Origin: Oceanobacillus timonensis | GTDB taxonomy: Bacteria; Bacillota; Bacilli; Bacillales; Amphibacillaceae | NCBI RefSeq assembly: GCF_900166635.1 | Contig: NZ_LT800497.1 | Span: 2,384,378-2,448,377 of the forward strand | Direction of reading: 5' to 3' | DNA length: 64,000 nt | In this document: positions 52,327 through 59,601 of the stretch, piece by piece | Layout of the letters: each line of letters starts with the position of its first letter | Numbering within the stretch: position 1 is the stretch's first letter | Program-made: the position numbers and the translations under genes | Notes under the pieces: model-generated | Seen by the model: the letters and a program-made list of their open reading frames with translations, nothing else | What the model was told of the DNA's origin: nothing | Databases searched by the model: none

Positions 52327-54012
52327 TTATAAAATACCATCAAATGGAGGAGACCCTGGTGGTGCATTTTGTATAATATCTATCATCGGAATCGTATACG
52401 CAAATAAAATTAAAGCAATGGTAATACCGATCCACAATTTCCAGTTTTCCATCCAGCGCGGTGTAGGTTGCGCATCCTCTTCTTCTTCTGCAATTGGGAA
52501 TTCTTCTTCGCCCTCAGGTGCAAAAGCAATTAATTCCACAAAAATGTATACCATCAAGACAATGCCGATAAACAGCAATGTTCCGCCAACAGCCTGAGCA
52601 GTCTGATAGCCAACCCATTCAGCAGCTTGTTCTGTACCGCCATATTCAGAGAAGGAAGATCTTCTTGGCCCGCCTAAAAGTCCCTGAATATGCATAGCTC
52701 CAGACATAATCAGCATACCAACAGCCCAAATAATCGTTTGATAAATGCCCAGCTTATGAATCTTAGGCGTCAACTTTCTGCCCGTTAAATGCGGTATTAA
52801 CCAGTATGCAATTCCAAAGAAAGTCAGAATAACCGTTGTTGCAATGGTTAAGTGAAAGTGTCCTGTAACCCAGATCGTGTTATGAACCAATGTGTTTAAT
52901 TGGTGCGATGCATTAATAATACCGCCGGCTCCACCTGGAATAAACGCTAACATCCCGACAAATGGCGCTACAAAACGGACATCTTTCCAAGGTAATTTTT
53001 TAAACCAGTCAAATAACCCTGTAGCCCCTTGTTTTCTGCCGGTCGTTTCGAACATGGCAAACATCGAAAATGCAGTCATTAAACTCGGAATAATGACCAT
53101 AAAGGTAAGAACGACCTGGATAAACTTCCATGTCGGATCAATCCCCGGCTCGGTAAGCTGATGATGAAAGCCGACAGGAATAGAGAAAAATAAGAATAAA
53201 ACAAAGGACAATCTGGCTAAAGAATCACTGAATATTTTCCCGCCGATAATTTTTGGTATAATGGCGTACCATGCCATGTAAGCTGGCAATAACCAGAAAT
53301 AAACAAGCGGATGGCCAAAGTACCAGAATAGTGTACGACTCAACAACACATTAATCGTTTCTGCGTAACCCAACGACCACGGAATAAATTGTACGAGAAC
53401 TGCTACAGCAACACCTAAAGAACAAATAACCCACATAATCATATTAATTGTAACCATAAATGCTAAAAGCGGGGTTTTCTGATCAGGATGTTCTTTTTTC
53501 CAAACATAGACCTGATGCCAATTCACAAAAGCGGCAATCCAAGATCCTACTACGACAAGTGCAAGGCCGATATAAAAGATTGGATGTGCTTTTAAGGGGG
53601 CATAGAAGGTATATAGAACATTTGCTTCCCCAAGTAAAATAGCTGTTCCTGTTAAAGCCGTACCAATCAGCATTATCCAAAAGGATAACCAGCCAAGTTT
53701 CCTTTGTTTATCAGACATGCCTACGGTTTTACCCAATAAAGCGTATTGAAATCCAATAATAAAGAATGTCGTCAGTACTAATGCCAGAATAACGCCATGT
53801 AAAGTAAGGATTTGATAATAGCCGATACCAAGCGGTAATTCAAAGTCACCAGAACGCACTAGCACTTGCAACAAACCCATTAATCCGCCGATAAATAAGG
53901 AAATAAACGCAACATACATAAAAGAAAGATATAATTTCGCTTCCGGTTTGGTAATACTTAAGGGCGTTACATTTATTTCATCATTCGGCTGCTGTTTCAT
54001 TGCCAGACTCAT
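52327..54012 (-). CDS. cbaA: ba3-type cytochrome c oxidase subunit I
   Basis: Heme-copper oxidase (B family) main subunit, 561 residues, with 13 or so membrane helices. Copper-B and heme ligands are visible: FWYFGHPLVYFWLLPAY (His and Tyr, near residue 229), GFHHQ (HH pair, near residue 279) and VTGHFHLTIAT (the heme histidines, near residue 382). The C-terminus has an acidic loop before a last helix. The start at 54012 follows GGAGGTGG and lies 32 bases inside the subunit II gene, implying coupled translation. Confidence 0.94.
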   Translation of the reverse strand: MSLAMKQQPNDEINVTPLSITKPEAKLYLSFMYVAFISLFIGGLMGLLQVLVRSGDFELPLGIGYYQILTLHGVILALVLTTFFIIGFQYALLGKTVGMSDKQRKLGWLSFWIMLIGTALTGTAILLGEANVLYTFYAPLKAHPIFYIGLALVVVGSWIAAFVNWHQVYVWKKEHPDQKTPLLAFMVTINMIMWVICSLGVAVAVLVQFIPWSLGYAETINVLLSRTLFWYFGHPLVYFWLLPAYMAWYAIIPKIIGGKIFSDSLARLSFVLFLFFSIPVGFHHQLTEPGIDPTWKFIQVVLTFMVIIPSLMTAFSMFAMFETTGRKQGATGLFDWFKKLPWKDVRFVAPFVGMLAFIPGGAGGIINASHQLNTLVHNTIWVTGHFHLTIATTVILTFFGIAYWLIPHLTGRKLTPKIHKLGIYQTIIWAVGMLIMSGAMHIQGLLGGPRRSSFSEYGGTEQAAEWVGYQTAQAVGGTLLFIGIVLMVYIFVELIAFAPEGEEEFPIAEEEEDAQPTPRWMENWKLWIGITIALILFAYTIPMIDIIQNAPPGSPPFDGIL

Positions 54013-54514
54013 TGTCAACCACCTCCACTGTTGCAAACATCATGTGATGTCCTGCACCGCAATATTCATTACATACCAATGTAAATTCTCCGGTTTGGTT
54101 CATTTCTACTTCCAAATTGCTAATATACCCAGGTTCAACCATCATATTGACATTGGTTCCAGCAATATTAAAACCATGAATAACATCTTTGGTTACGGCT
54201 TGAAATAAAACCGTCGACCCTTTAGGAATCTCAATGTGAGATACCGGGTTTCCGTCCTCATCATCTCCTAAATCATAGTTAAAAGTACTGGCAACAACAT
54301 TAACAATGTACCGATCCTCATCTACTTGGGTAAGACCAAGATTTTCCCTTTCGAATGCTTCGTTTGCTTCCACATTTTCCGGGTCAATCGTAGCTCCGTG
54401 GCTTTGTGGATGTGTCCCTAAATAAAATGCCCCAAAACCAAGTATCAGCAGAAATACGACAAGCGATCCGCCGCCGAAGATAAGCCATATCTTTTCGTAT
54501 TTGTGTAAATGCAT
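53981..54514 (-). CDS. cbaB: ba3-type cytochrome c oxidase subunit II (CuA)
   Basis: 177 residues: one N-terminal membrane helix (residues about 10-32), then an extracytoplasmic cupredoxin domain with the CuA ligands CNEYCGAGHHMM (near residue 148) and an upstream His in DVIHGFNI (near residue 113). It accepts electrons from cytochrome c. AGGAGGAG lies before the ATG. The middle is acidic. It lies between the IIa and I subunit genes. Confidence 0.94.
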   Translation of the reverse strand: MHLHKYEKIWLIFGGGSLVVFLLILGFGAFYLGTHPQSHGATIDPENVEANEAFERENLGLTQVDEDRYIVNVVASTFNYDLGDDEDGNPVSHIEIPKGSTVLFQAVTKDVIHGFNIAGTNVNMMVEPGYISNLEVEMNQTGEFTLVCNEYCGAGHHMMFATVEVVDNESGNETAAE

Positions 54515-54532
54515 ACGCTTTCTCCTCCTTCT

Positions 54533-54643
54533 TTATCGTGATAAAAATAATAACAATACTGCGACCCAGCTGATAACAATAATAACTCCTATAGTGATAA
54601 CGGAAAAAAATGTACCTTTTAAATTAGGTTCAGGTTTTTTCAT
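54533..54643 (-). CDS. cbaD: ba3-type cytochrome c oxidase subunit IIa
   Basis: A 36-residue single-helix protein (KKPEPNLKGTF, then a hydrophobic helix ending FLSR). This is the layout of the small subunit IIa of Thermus ba3 oxidase (34 residues, KPKGAL start, helix, FFARG end). That helix fills the place taken by the second subunit II helix of other oxidases, consistent with the one-helix subunit II here. AAGGGGTGA lies before the ATG; 18 bases separate it from subunit II. First gene of the operon. Confidence 0.85.
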   Translation of the reverse strand: MKKPEPNLKGTFFSVITIGVIIVISWVAVLLLFLSR

Positions 54644-54829
54644 GTGATTCACCCCTTTTGTAACTTCTTGCCTATATGTCTATCATATCGGAAAGAAGCC
54701 TTGTATACGTTAGCAAATCAAATTTTTCACAATTCGTTCAATTATTCACAAATAGGTCGGTTTCATGATTTTACAAACTTTTTGGTTAGAAAAGTTTATG
54801 ACTTTTTAACGAACAAATGAATGAAATCA

Positions 54830-54858
54830 TTGACAAAAAAGAATAGAGGAAATGATAA
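54830..54858 (+). promoter_or_regulatory. Orphan sigma-A promoter
   Basis: TTGACA at 54830-54835, a 17-base spacer and TGATAA at 54853-54858. It points rightward into about 60 bases that contain strong ribosome-binding sequences but no real gene, then meets the convergent cspD gene. Confidence 0.5.
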
Positions 54859-54921
54859 ACAGATTATTTTCATGGAGGAGAGGGAAGGGGGTAACTATGT
54901 AAATAATGACGTGTTTGGTTA

Positions 54922-54958
54922 ATAAAAAAAGCAGAGCTCTATGTAAGAACTCTGCTTT
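54922..54958 (-). terminator. Terminator after cspD
   Basis: AAAGCAGAG/CTCTGCTTT stem (54928-54936 with 54950-54958). Leftward transcripts end in a long U run. Confidence 0.85.
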
Positions 54959-54973
54959 CATCTATAATGGTAT

Positions 54974-55174
54974 TTAATTTTTTACAACATTTGCAGCTTG
55001 TGGCCCGCGTTCACCTTCAACAACATCAAAGGAAACATCTTGTCCTTCTTCCAATGTTTTGAATCCTTCTTCTTGAATGGCAGAATAATGTACGAAAATA
55101 TCATTCCCTTCTTCTAATTGAATAAACCCGTAGCCTTTTTCTGCGTTAAACCATTTTACTACTCCGTTTTCCAT
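54974..55174 (-). CDS. cspD: Cold-shock protein
   Basis: A 66-residue CspA-family RNA chaperone starting [18 protein letters not shown] (RNP1 KGYGFI) with RNP2 DIFVHYSAI near residue 27 and the QAANVVKN end. It is closest in layout to Bacillus CspD. The start at 55174 follows TAGGAGGA on the minus strand. Between the promoter and the start codon lies a terminator-like hairpin, so expression may be controlled by read-through. Confidence 0.93.
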   Translation of the reverse strand: MENGVVKWFNAEKGYGFIQLEEGNDIFVHYSAIQEEGFKTLEEGQDVSFDVVEGERGPQAANVVKN

Positions 55175-55241
55175 GTTAAATTTCCTCCTAAATACTTCCA
55201 CGTAAAACGCGTGTGATTACAAAGCAGAAGAACGAAATATG

Positions 55242-55310
55242 AAAAAAAGGCAGCTTCCGACAGAAGAACGGGATCATAAGTATCCACTTCTGTCTATCGA
55301 AGCTGCCTTT
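55242..55310 (-). terminator. Large terminator-type hairpin in the cspD leader
   Basis: On the minus strand a 12-bp outer stem (55299-55310 with 55246-55257), an inner 8-bp stem (55287-55294 with 55259-55266) and a GGAT/ATCC tip are followed by seven Us. It lies about 35 bases after the predicted transcript start and about 70 bases before the cspD start codon. Confidence 0.8.
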
Positions 55311-55350
55311 ACATTCTAATGATTCCGTACCATCTTCTTTGCTTGTACCC

Positions 55351-55379
55351 ATATTAGCTTATTTTTTTTTCGTAGTCAA
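55351..55379 (-). promoter_or_regulatory. Sigma-A promoter for the cspD leader
   Basis: On the minus strand TTGACT (55374-55379), a 17-base spacer and TAATAT (55351-55356). Confidence 0.7.
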
Positions 55380-55527
55380 GAAAACCCTACCATTTTTATA
55401 TAATAATAAAAATATTTTGAATATACCATTATACAACCAGCTGCAAGAAGCTTGCTTCAAGAATAGATAGAGTGCAAGCAGAAATTCAACAGTTTATGTT
55501 TCCGATACGTACGTCGAAGTGAATTTC

Positions 55528-55536
55528 TGTTATAAT
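55528..55536 (+). promoter_or_regulatory. Extended -10 promoter for thyA
   Basis: TGTTATAAT at 55528-55536, about 100 bases before the start codon. The -35 is weak. Confidence 0.5.
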
Positions 55537-55635
55537 AAGGGGTGTTTCATTATCTTATGATATAAAATGACATACGTATAAAAGTTCTTCCTAAAAAAGG
55601 GGAACGTACATATAATGATAGAGGAGGCATTATCA

Positions 55636-56589
55636 ATGCAAGGAGAACAAGGTTACTTAGAATTATGCCGCAATATATTAGATACGGGGTCGAATAGAGA
55701 TGACAGAACAAAAACAGGAACCTACTCCATTTTTGGTCATCAAATTCGATTTGATTTACAAAAAGGATTTCCTTTGTTGACCACAAAAAAAGTTCCTTTC
55801 CGTTTAATCGCGACGGAATTATTATGGTTTATCAAAGGGGATACCAACATACGCTATTTATTAGAACATAATAATAATATTTGGAACGAATGGGCTTTTG
55901 AAAAATGGGTTACAAGTTCAGCGTATACAGGTCCGGACATGACAAATTTTGGTATACGCAGCCAAAAAGATGCTGCCTTTAAAGAAGTATATGATGAACA
56001 AATGAAGCTGTTTAAAGAGAAAATACTGCATGATGATGCCTTTGCTGAAAAATTCGGAGACCTGGGTTCTGTTTATGGAAAGCAGTGGAGAGATTGGGAA
56101 ACATCCAAAGGGGAATCCATCGACCAGTTAAAAGAGACCATTGAAGCCATTAAGAATAATCCGAATTCCAGACGCCATATTGTATCGGCTTGGAACCCGG
56201 AAGACATTCCAACGATGGCTCTGCCGCCTTGTCATACATTGTTTCAATTTTATGTAGCAGATGGAAAATTATCTTGTCAACTGTATCAGCGCAGTGCAGA
56301 TATTTTCATTGGTGTTCCATTTAACATCGCCAGCTATGCGCTGTTAACCCATTTGGTAGCACATGAATGCGGCTTAGAAGTTGGTGAGTTTATTCATACC
56401 TTTGGAGATGCGCATATTTATTCCAATCATGTGGAACAAGTAAATTTGCAGTTAGAAAGAGAAATCCGGGAAATGCCGATATTAAAAATAAATGCGCCGG
56501 ACAAGTCCATTTTTGATATCGACATAACTGATTTGGAAATCGAAAATTATCATCCGCATCCAGCTATCAAAGCATCCATTGCAGTTTAA
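55636..56589 (+). CDS. thyA: Thymidylate synthase
   Basis: Methylates dUMP to dTMP with methylenetetrahydrofolate. 317 residues, the longer ThyA form. [13 protein letters not shown] near residue 22, the [11 protein letters not shown] phosphate motif, catalytic Cys in [13 protein letters not shown] (near residue 200) and DAHIYSNH are all present. The ATG at 55636 follows GAGGAGG at 8 bases. It pairs with dfrA, which regenerates the tetrahydrofolate it consumes. Confidence 0.97.
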   Translation: MQGEQGYLELCRNILDTGSNRDDRTKTGTYSIFGHQIRFDLQKGFPLLTTKKVPFRLIATELLWFIKGDTNIRYLLEHNNNIWNEWAFEKWVTSSAYTGPDMTNFGIRSQKDAAFKEVYDEQMKLFKEKILHDDAFAEKFGDLGSVYGKQWRDWETSKGESIDQLKETIEAIKNNPNSRRHIVSAWNPEDIPTMALPPCHTLFQFYVADGKLSCQLYQRSADIFIGVPFNIASYALLTHLVAHECGLEVGEFIHTFGDAHIYSNHVEQVNLQLEREIREMPILKINAPDKSIFDIDITDLEIENYHPHPAIKASIAV

Positions 56590-56626
56590 ACAGAAGAACA
56601 TTATAGTACAGAACGGAGGCTGAAGC

Positions 56627-57118
56627 ATGATTTCATTGTTATTTGCAGCTGATCAAAATAACGTAATCGGCTATCAACATGATATGCCCTGGCATCTGCC
56701 GGAGGATTTGAAATTTTTTAAAGAGAAGACAACTGGAAATACGATTATTATGGGGAGAAAAACGTTAGAGTCGATGAACGGTCCATTACCGAAGCGGCAT
56801 AATGTTGTATTGACCAGAAATAAGGATTTTTCACTTGACCATGTAGAAGTCATTCATGATTTATCTACCGTGGAGCGTTGGAATAAAGAACAGCCCGAGA
56901 TAGAATATTTTATTATTGGCGGCGGAGAAATTTATGAACAAGCAATGCCGATTGCTGATCGAATGTATATCACAAGGATTGATGAGGCATTCCCCGGGGA
57001 TACATTTGCGCCGGCGTTTGATGAAGCACAGTGGGAGCTTACCGAAAAGAAAAAAGGTATAAAAAATGAAAAAAATCCTTACGACTATTATTTTCTGCAA
57101 TACGACCGCAAAAATTAA
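56627..57118 (+). CDS. dfrA: Dihydrofolate reductase
   Basis: NADPH-dependent reduction of dihydrofolate. 163 residues with NNVIGYQHDMPWHLPEDLKFFK near residue 11 (catalytic acidic residue in the LPEDL helix), IIMGRKTLESM near residue 42 and the FIIGGGEIYEQAM nucleotide motif near residue 93. Downstream of thyA by 37 bases, the classic pair. GGAGG precedes the ATG. Confidence 0.97.
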   Translation: MISLLFAADQNNVIGYQHDMPWHLPEDLKFFKEKTTGNTIIMGRKTLESMNGPLPKRHNVVLTRNKDFSLDHVEVIHDLSTVERWNKEQPEIEYFIIGGGEIYEQAMPIADRMYITRIDEAFPGDTFAPAFDEAQWELTEKKKGIKNEKNPYDYYFLQYDRKN

Positions 57119-57119
57119 C

Positions 57120-57149
57120 TTGTCTAACGTTTTCTAAACATGCTATGAT
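57120..57149 (+). promoter_or_regulatory. Promoter of the tat operon
   Basis: TTGTCT at 57120-57125, an 18-base spacer ending TGC and TATGAT at 57144-57149. It begins right after the dfrA stop. Confidence 0.6.
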
Positions 57150-57247
57150 ATGAAAAAGAGACAGTGTTTTCTAAGTACGTTTTTAAGATGAACGTTTAGA
57201 GCATCTTATACGAGAAGACACAATATAAATAAAGAAGGTGCCGATAG

Positions 57248-57448
57248 ATGTTAACGAACATAGGCGTTCCAGGACTTATTTTAATCGTCATATTAGCCCT
57301 TATTATTTTTGGGCCAAACAAGCTGCCGCAAATTGGGAAAGCTGCCGGACAATCACTGAAAGAATTTAAAAGTTCCACAAGTGATTTAACACAGGATGTC
57401 ACAGACGAGGCAAAAGAAGTTACATCGATTATAAAAGAAGAAAAATGA
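57248..57448 (+). CDS. tatA: Twin-arginine translocase subunit TatA (first copy)
   Basis: A 66-residue protein: one N-terminal membrane helix, the [20 protein letters not shown] hinge and amphipathic helix (residues about 21-40), and a charged tail. It forms the pore of the Tat system. AGAAGGTG lies before the ATG. It is the first of two tandem tatA genes ahead of tatC. Confidence 0.95.
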   Translation: MLTNIGVPGLILIVILALIIFGPNKLPQIGKAAGQSLKEFKSSTSDLTQDVTDEAKEVTSIIKEEK

Positions 57449-57477
57449 GTTCAGTCTCATATACGGAGTGATGGATA

Positions 57478-57654
57478 ATGAACATATTTTCAAATATCGG
57501 ATTTCCGGGGTTAATTCTAATTATTATTGCCGCTTTATTTGTCTTTGGGCCAAATAAACTTCCTGAAATCGGAAGGGCACTAGGAACGACATTAAAAGAA
57601 TTTAAAAATGCAAGTCAGGATATTTTAAATGACAATCCTAAAAAGAAACAGTAA
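57478..57654 (+). CDS. tatA: Twin-arginine translocase subunit TatA (second copy)
   Basis: A 58-residue paralogue starting [15 protein letters not shown] and sharing the [20 protein letters not shown] hinge-helix. It differs from the first copy in the first residues and has a shorter, basic tail. GGAGTGA lies before the ATG. It starts 29 bases after the first copy. A tandem duplication or a specialised pair are both possible; Gram-positive Tat systems usually pair one TatA with one TatC and lack TatB. Confidence 0.93.
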   Translation: MNIFSNIGFPGLILIIIAALFVFGPNKLPEIGRALGTTLKEFKNASQDILNDNPKKKQ

Positions 57655-57662
57655 TTAACGGC

Positions 57663-57695
57663 AGAGGTGTAGGGATTATTCCTTGCATCTCTTTT
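57663..57695 (+). terminator. G-U-rich hairpin between tatA and tatC
   Basis: A 13-bp stem (57663-57675 with 57680-57692) with three G-U pairs, a 4-base loop and only three to four Ts. It is likely a weak terminator or processing site within the operon. Confidence 0.45.
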
Positions 57696-57725
57696 ATGTC
57701 ATCAGCTTAAAAGGTGGGTTGTAGA

Positions 57726-58490
57726 ATGTCTGAAACAGAAGAACAGATATCTGGAGAAAAAGAAATGAATGTCGGGGGACATTTAACAGAACTGCGAAAT
57801 CGTTTAATTGTTACGGCGATTATATTTTTACTATTTTTTATTGTTGGCTTTCTCAACGTAAAAAGCATCTATCAATTTTTTGTAAATGATATTGATATGC
57901 AGCTGACAGTCATCAGCCCAGCTGAAATTATTTGGATTTACTTTTCCATTGCCGGATTACTGGCTTTTGCTGCAACGATACCCGTTATTGTATATCAGCT
58001 CTGGGCATTTGTCAGCCCGGCTTTAACAGCCAAAGAAAAACGCGTTTCCTTAGTGTATATACCAGGTTCTTTAATTTTGTTTTTACTTGGTCTCGTATTT
58101 GGTTACACGGTATTTATTAAATTAATTTTCCCGTTTTTATTATCCTTGAATGACGATATGTTCAATGTCATGTTTACGGTAGACCGTTATTTCGGATTTT
58201 TATTAAAAGTGACAATCCCGTTTGCCTTTTTATTCGAGCTTCCGGTTGTTACCATGTTTTTAACAAGCTTAGGTGTTCTGACACCATCATTTATGACAAA
58301 AAACCGGAAATATGCATATTTTATTTTAATCATTGTCGGCGTATTGATTACTCCACCTGATTTTTTCCTGCAGATTGTTGTAGCGGTACCGCTGATTATT
58401 ATTTATGAACTGAGTATTCAATTATGTAAAATGGTTTATCGAAAGAAACAAGCACAGCATGAGAACTTTATGAATGAGGGAGGGGAATAA
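57726..58490 (+). CDS. tatC: Twin-arginine translocase subunit TatC
   Basis: Signal-receptor subunit of the Tat translocase, 254 residues with six membrane helices. HLTELRNRLI near residue 20 (twin-arginine recognition), FVSPALTAKEK near residue 98 and the conserved Glu in FLFELPVVTMFLT near residue 175 are visible. The ATG at 57726 follows AAAAGGTGGG. Substrates in this window include QcrA. Confidence 0.96.
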   Translation: MSETEEQISGEKEMNVGGHLTELRNRLIVTAIIFLLFFIVGFLNVKSIYQFFVNDIDMQLTVISPAEIIWIYFSIAGLLAFAATIPVIVYQLWAFVSPALTAKEKRVSLVYIPGSLILFLLGLVFGYTVFIKLIFPFLLSLNDDMFNVMFTVDRYFGFLLKVTIPFAFLFELPVVTMFLTSLGVLTPSFMTKNRKYAYFILIIVGVLITPPDFFLQIVVAVPLIIIYELSIQLCKMVYRKKQAQHENFMNEGGE

Positions 58491-58715
58491 ATGCGTCTAT
58501 CTTTTTATCAATTTTTATTAACTCACCGCGGGAAATTGAAGGCGGATAATTACTCTGCTTTAGCGGATTGGGCATTTCACGATCATTATTTCCCAAAGCA
58601 AGCAACAAGTTATGATGAAATCAGTGATTATCTGGAATGGAACAGTCCATTTCCCGGTGCATTAAATGTCTTTGATGAGCTTTGGACAGATTATGAATGG
58701 AAATACAGCAGCTGA
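58491..58715 (+). CDS. yozE: YozE family protein (UPF0346)
   Basis: A 74-residue soluble helical protein of the YozE SAM-like family: FYQFLLTHRG at the N-terminus, WAFHDHYFPKQATSYDEISDYLE in the middle and FDELWTDYEW at the end. The ATG follows the tatC stop with no gap and its ribosome-binding site (GGGAGGGG) is in the tatC end. This gives co-transcription without a known functional link. Function unknown. Confidence 0.88.
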   Translation: MRLSFYQFLLTHRGKLKADNYSALADWAFHDHYFPKQATSYDEISDYLEWNSPFPGALNVFDELWTDYEWKYSS

Positions 58716-58731
58716 AACATGCTGCTTTTTT
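58707..58731 (+). terminator. Terminator of the tat-yozE operon
   Basis: AGCAGC/GCTGCT stem overlapping the yozE stop codon, followed by six Ts. Confidence 0.75.
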
Positions 58732-58771
58732 CATGAACACGTAACAGCAGTTTAGGTAGCTTTTTACCGGA

Positions 58772-58813
58772 GTATATACTTGTTAATCAAACGTTTGATT
58801 AACAAGTATATAC
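58772..58813. repeat. Perfect 42-bp palindrome, operator-like
   Basis: Each 21-base half (58772-58792 and 58793-58813) is the exact reverse complement of the other, with a core ATCAAACGTTTGAT. There is no T tract, so it is not a simple terminator. It looks like a regulator operator, and the TetR family uses sites of this type. It lies 22 bases before a small ORF at 58835. Confidence 0.9.
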
Positions 58814-58834
58814 GAAATAACGGGAGGTTTCGAC

Positions 58835-58936
58835 ATGCTTTTATCGTCCTCGCTGATTCTTGTTGATTCCTGCGGTTTCCCGGGAAATGATTGCGTGTAT
58901 GAGAGGAATAAGATGAATGTCTACACAGTTGAATGA
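58835..58936 (+). CDS. Putative 33-residue ORF behind the palindrome
   Basis: ATG at 58835 has GGGAGG (58822-58827) at 7 bases, a proper ribosome-binding site, and runs 33 codons. The product (two cysteines, hydrophobic start LLSSSLILV) resembles nothing I know. It may be a genuine small gene under control of the palindrome, or the 5' remnant of a gene whose body was deleted. Confidence 0.4.
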   Translation: MLLSSSLILVDSCGFPGNDCVYERNKMNVYTVE

Positions 58937-58951
58937 CTATCGCATATTCTA
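58925..58951 (+). promoter_or_regulatory. Sigma-K-type promoter candidate for the YqfQ-like gene
   Basis: AC at 58925-58926, a 16-base spacer and CATATTCTA at 58943-58951, an exact match to the sigma-K -10 pattern CATAnnnTA. It lies 44 bases before the start codon. Confidence 0.45.
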
Positions 58952-58994
58952 TAAGAGAATGAAAAAGAAATAGATGAATAAGGGGTAGATAGTG

Positions 58995-59483
58995 ATGGTT
59001 TTCCCATCTAGAAATCAAATACCTCGTTCGCCACAGTCCCCTTTTCGTAACGGGCCTCCTCATTTAAGAGGGATTCCGAAAGAAATAAGAAACTCGAGTG
59101 GAACTGCAAATGCAAAAGGCGGATCAAGAGGTTTATCAAGTTTATTATCTAGTGGTGCTGCACAAGGATTGGCGCAGACAGGAGGCGCTTCTACACTTTC
59201 TAAAACACTTGGCGGTGTACAGCAAGTTCTTGGTGTCGTCCAATCAACAGCACCGTTAATTCAGGAATATGGACCAATGGTAAAGAATCTTCCTTCCATG
59301 TACAGGATGATGAAAGCTTTTAAATCGTTTAATAAAGAAGATACAGCATCCACTCCGGCAGAAACACTCTCCCAAGAGCATCCAGAACCAAAACAGGAAA
59401 TCCATCAGCAGCAGCAAGAAGAACAAAAAGAACCTGTACAAACAGAAGAAAAAGGTATCTCTACACCAAAACTGTATATTTAA
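58995..59483 (+). CDS. YqfQ/VrrA-like protein
   Basis: A 162-residue protein with a Pro/Arg-rich start, a Ser/Gly-rich middle (GGSRGLSSLLSSGAAQGL, residues about 42-60), a helical segment (YGPMVKNLPSMYRMMKAF) and a Gln/Glu-rich repetitive stretch (QQQQEEQKEP). It ends STPKLYI. Arrangement and terminal sequence match YqfQ, related to B. anthracis VrrA. A sigma-K-like promoter suggests a late-sporulation product. The ATG at 58995 is used behind AAGGGGT; the GTG at 58992 is the alternative. Confidence 0.7.
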   Translation: MVFPSRNQIPRSPQSPFRNGPPHLRGIPKEIRNSSGTANAKGGSRGLSSLLSSGAAQGLAQTGGASTLSKTLGGVQQVLGVVQSTAPLIQEYGPMVKNLPSMYRMMKAFKSFNKEDTASTPAETLSQEHPEPKQEIHQQQQEEQKEPVQTEEKGISTPKLYI

Positions 59484-59601
59484 ATCAAGAGGGGGCTATT
59501 ACAATAATCTTAAAAGCCTTCTGCTTGATTTTTTTTTATAAAAAAGGAAGAATAGGGGGAGAATGGATAGTAAAATAGCGATGAATAGGAGGCAATAAAA
59601 T

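Larger units (their letters stand above)
55175..55635. other. Intergenic region between divergent cspD and thyA
   Basis: It contains the cspD leader with its hairpin (55242-55310), the cspD promoter (55351-55379) and the thyA extended -10 (55528-55536). The A/T-rich middle (55381-55500) shows no gene. Confidence 0.7.

Noticed and set aside
52277..52597. Plus-strand ORFs opposite the oxidase subunit I gene
   Set aside because: They are antisense shadows of the membrane helices of subunit I and have no ribosome-binding site.
54906..54977. 23-codon ORF between the orphan promoter and cspD
   Set aside because: It runs through the cspD terminator hairpin and into the cspD 3' end, with the ribosome-binding site 14 bases away.
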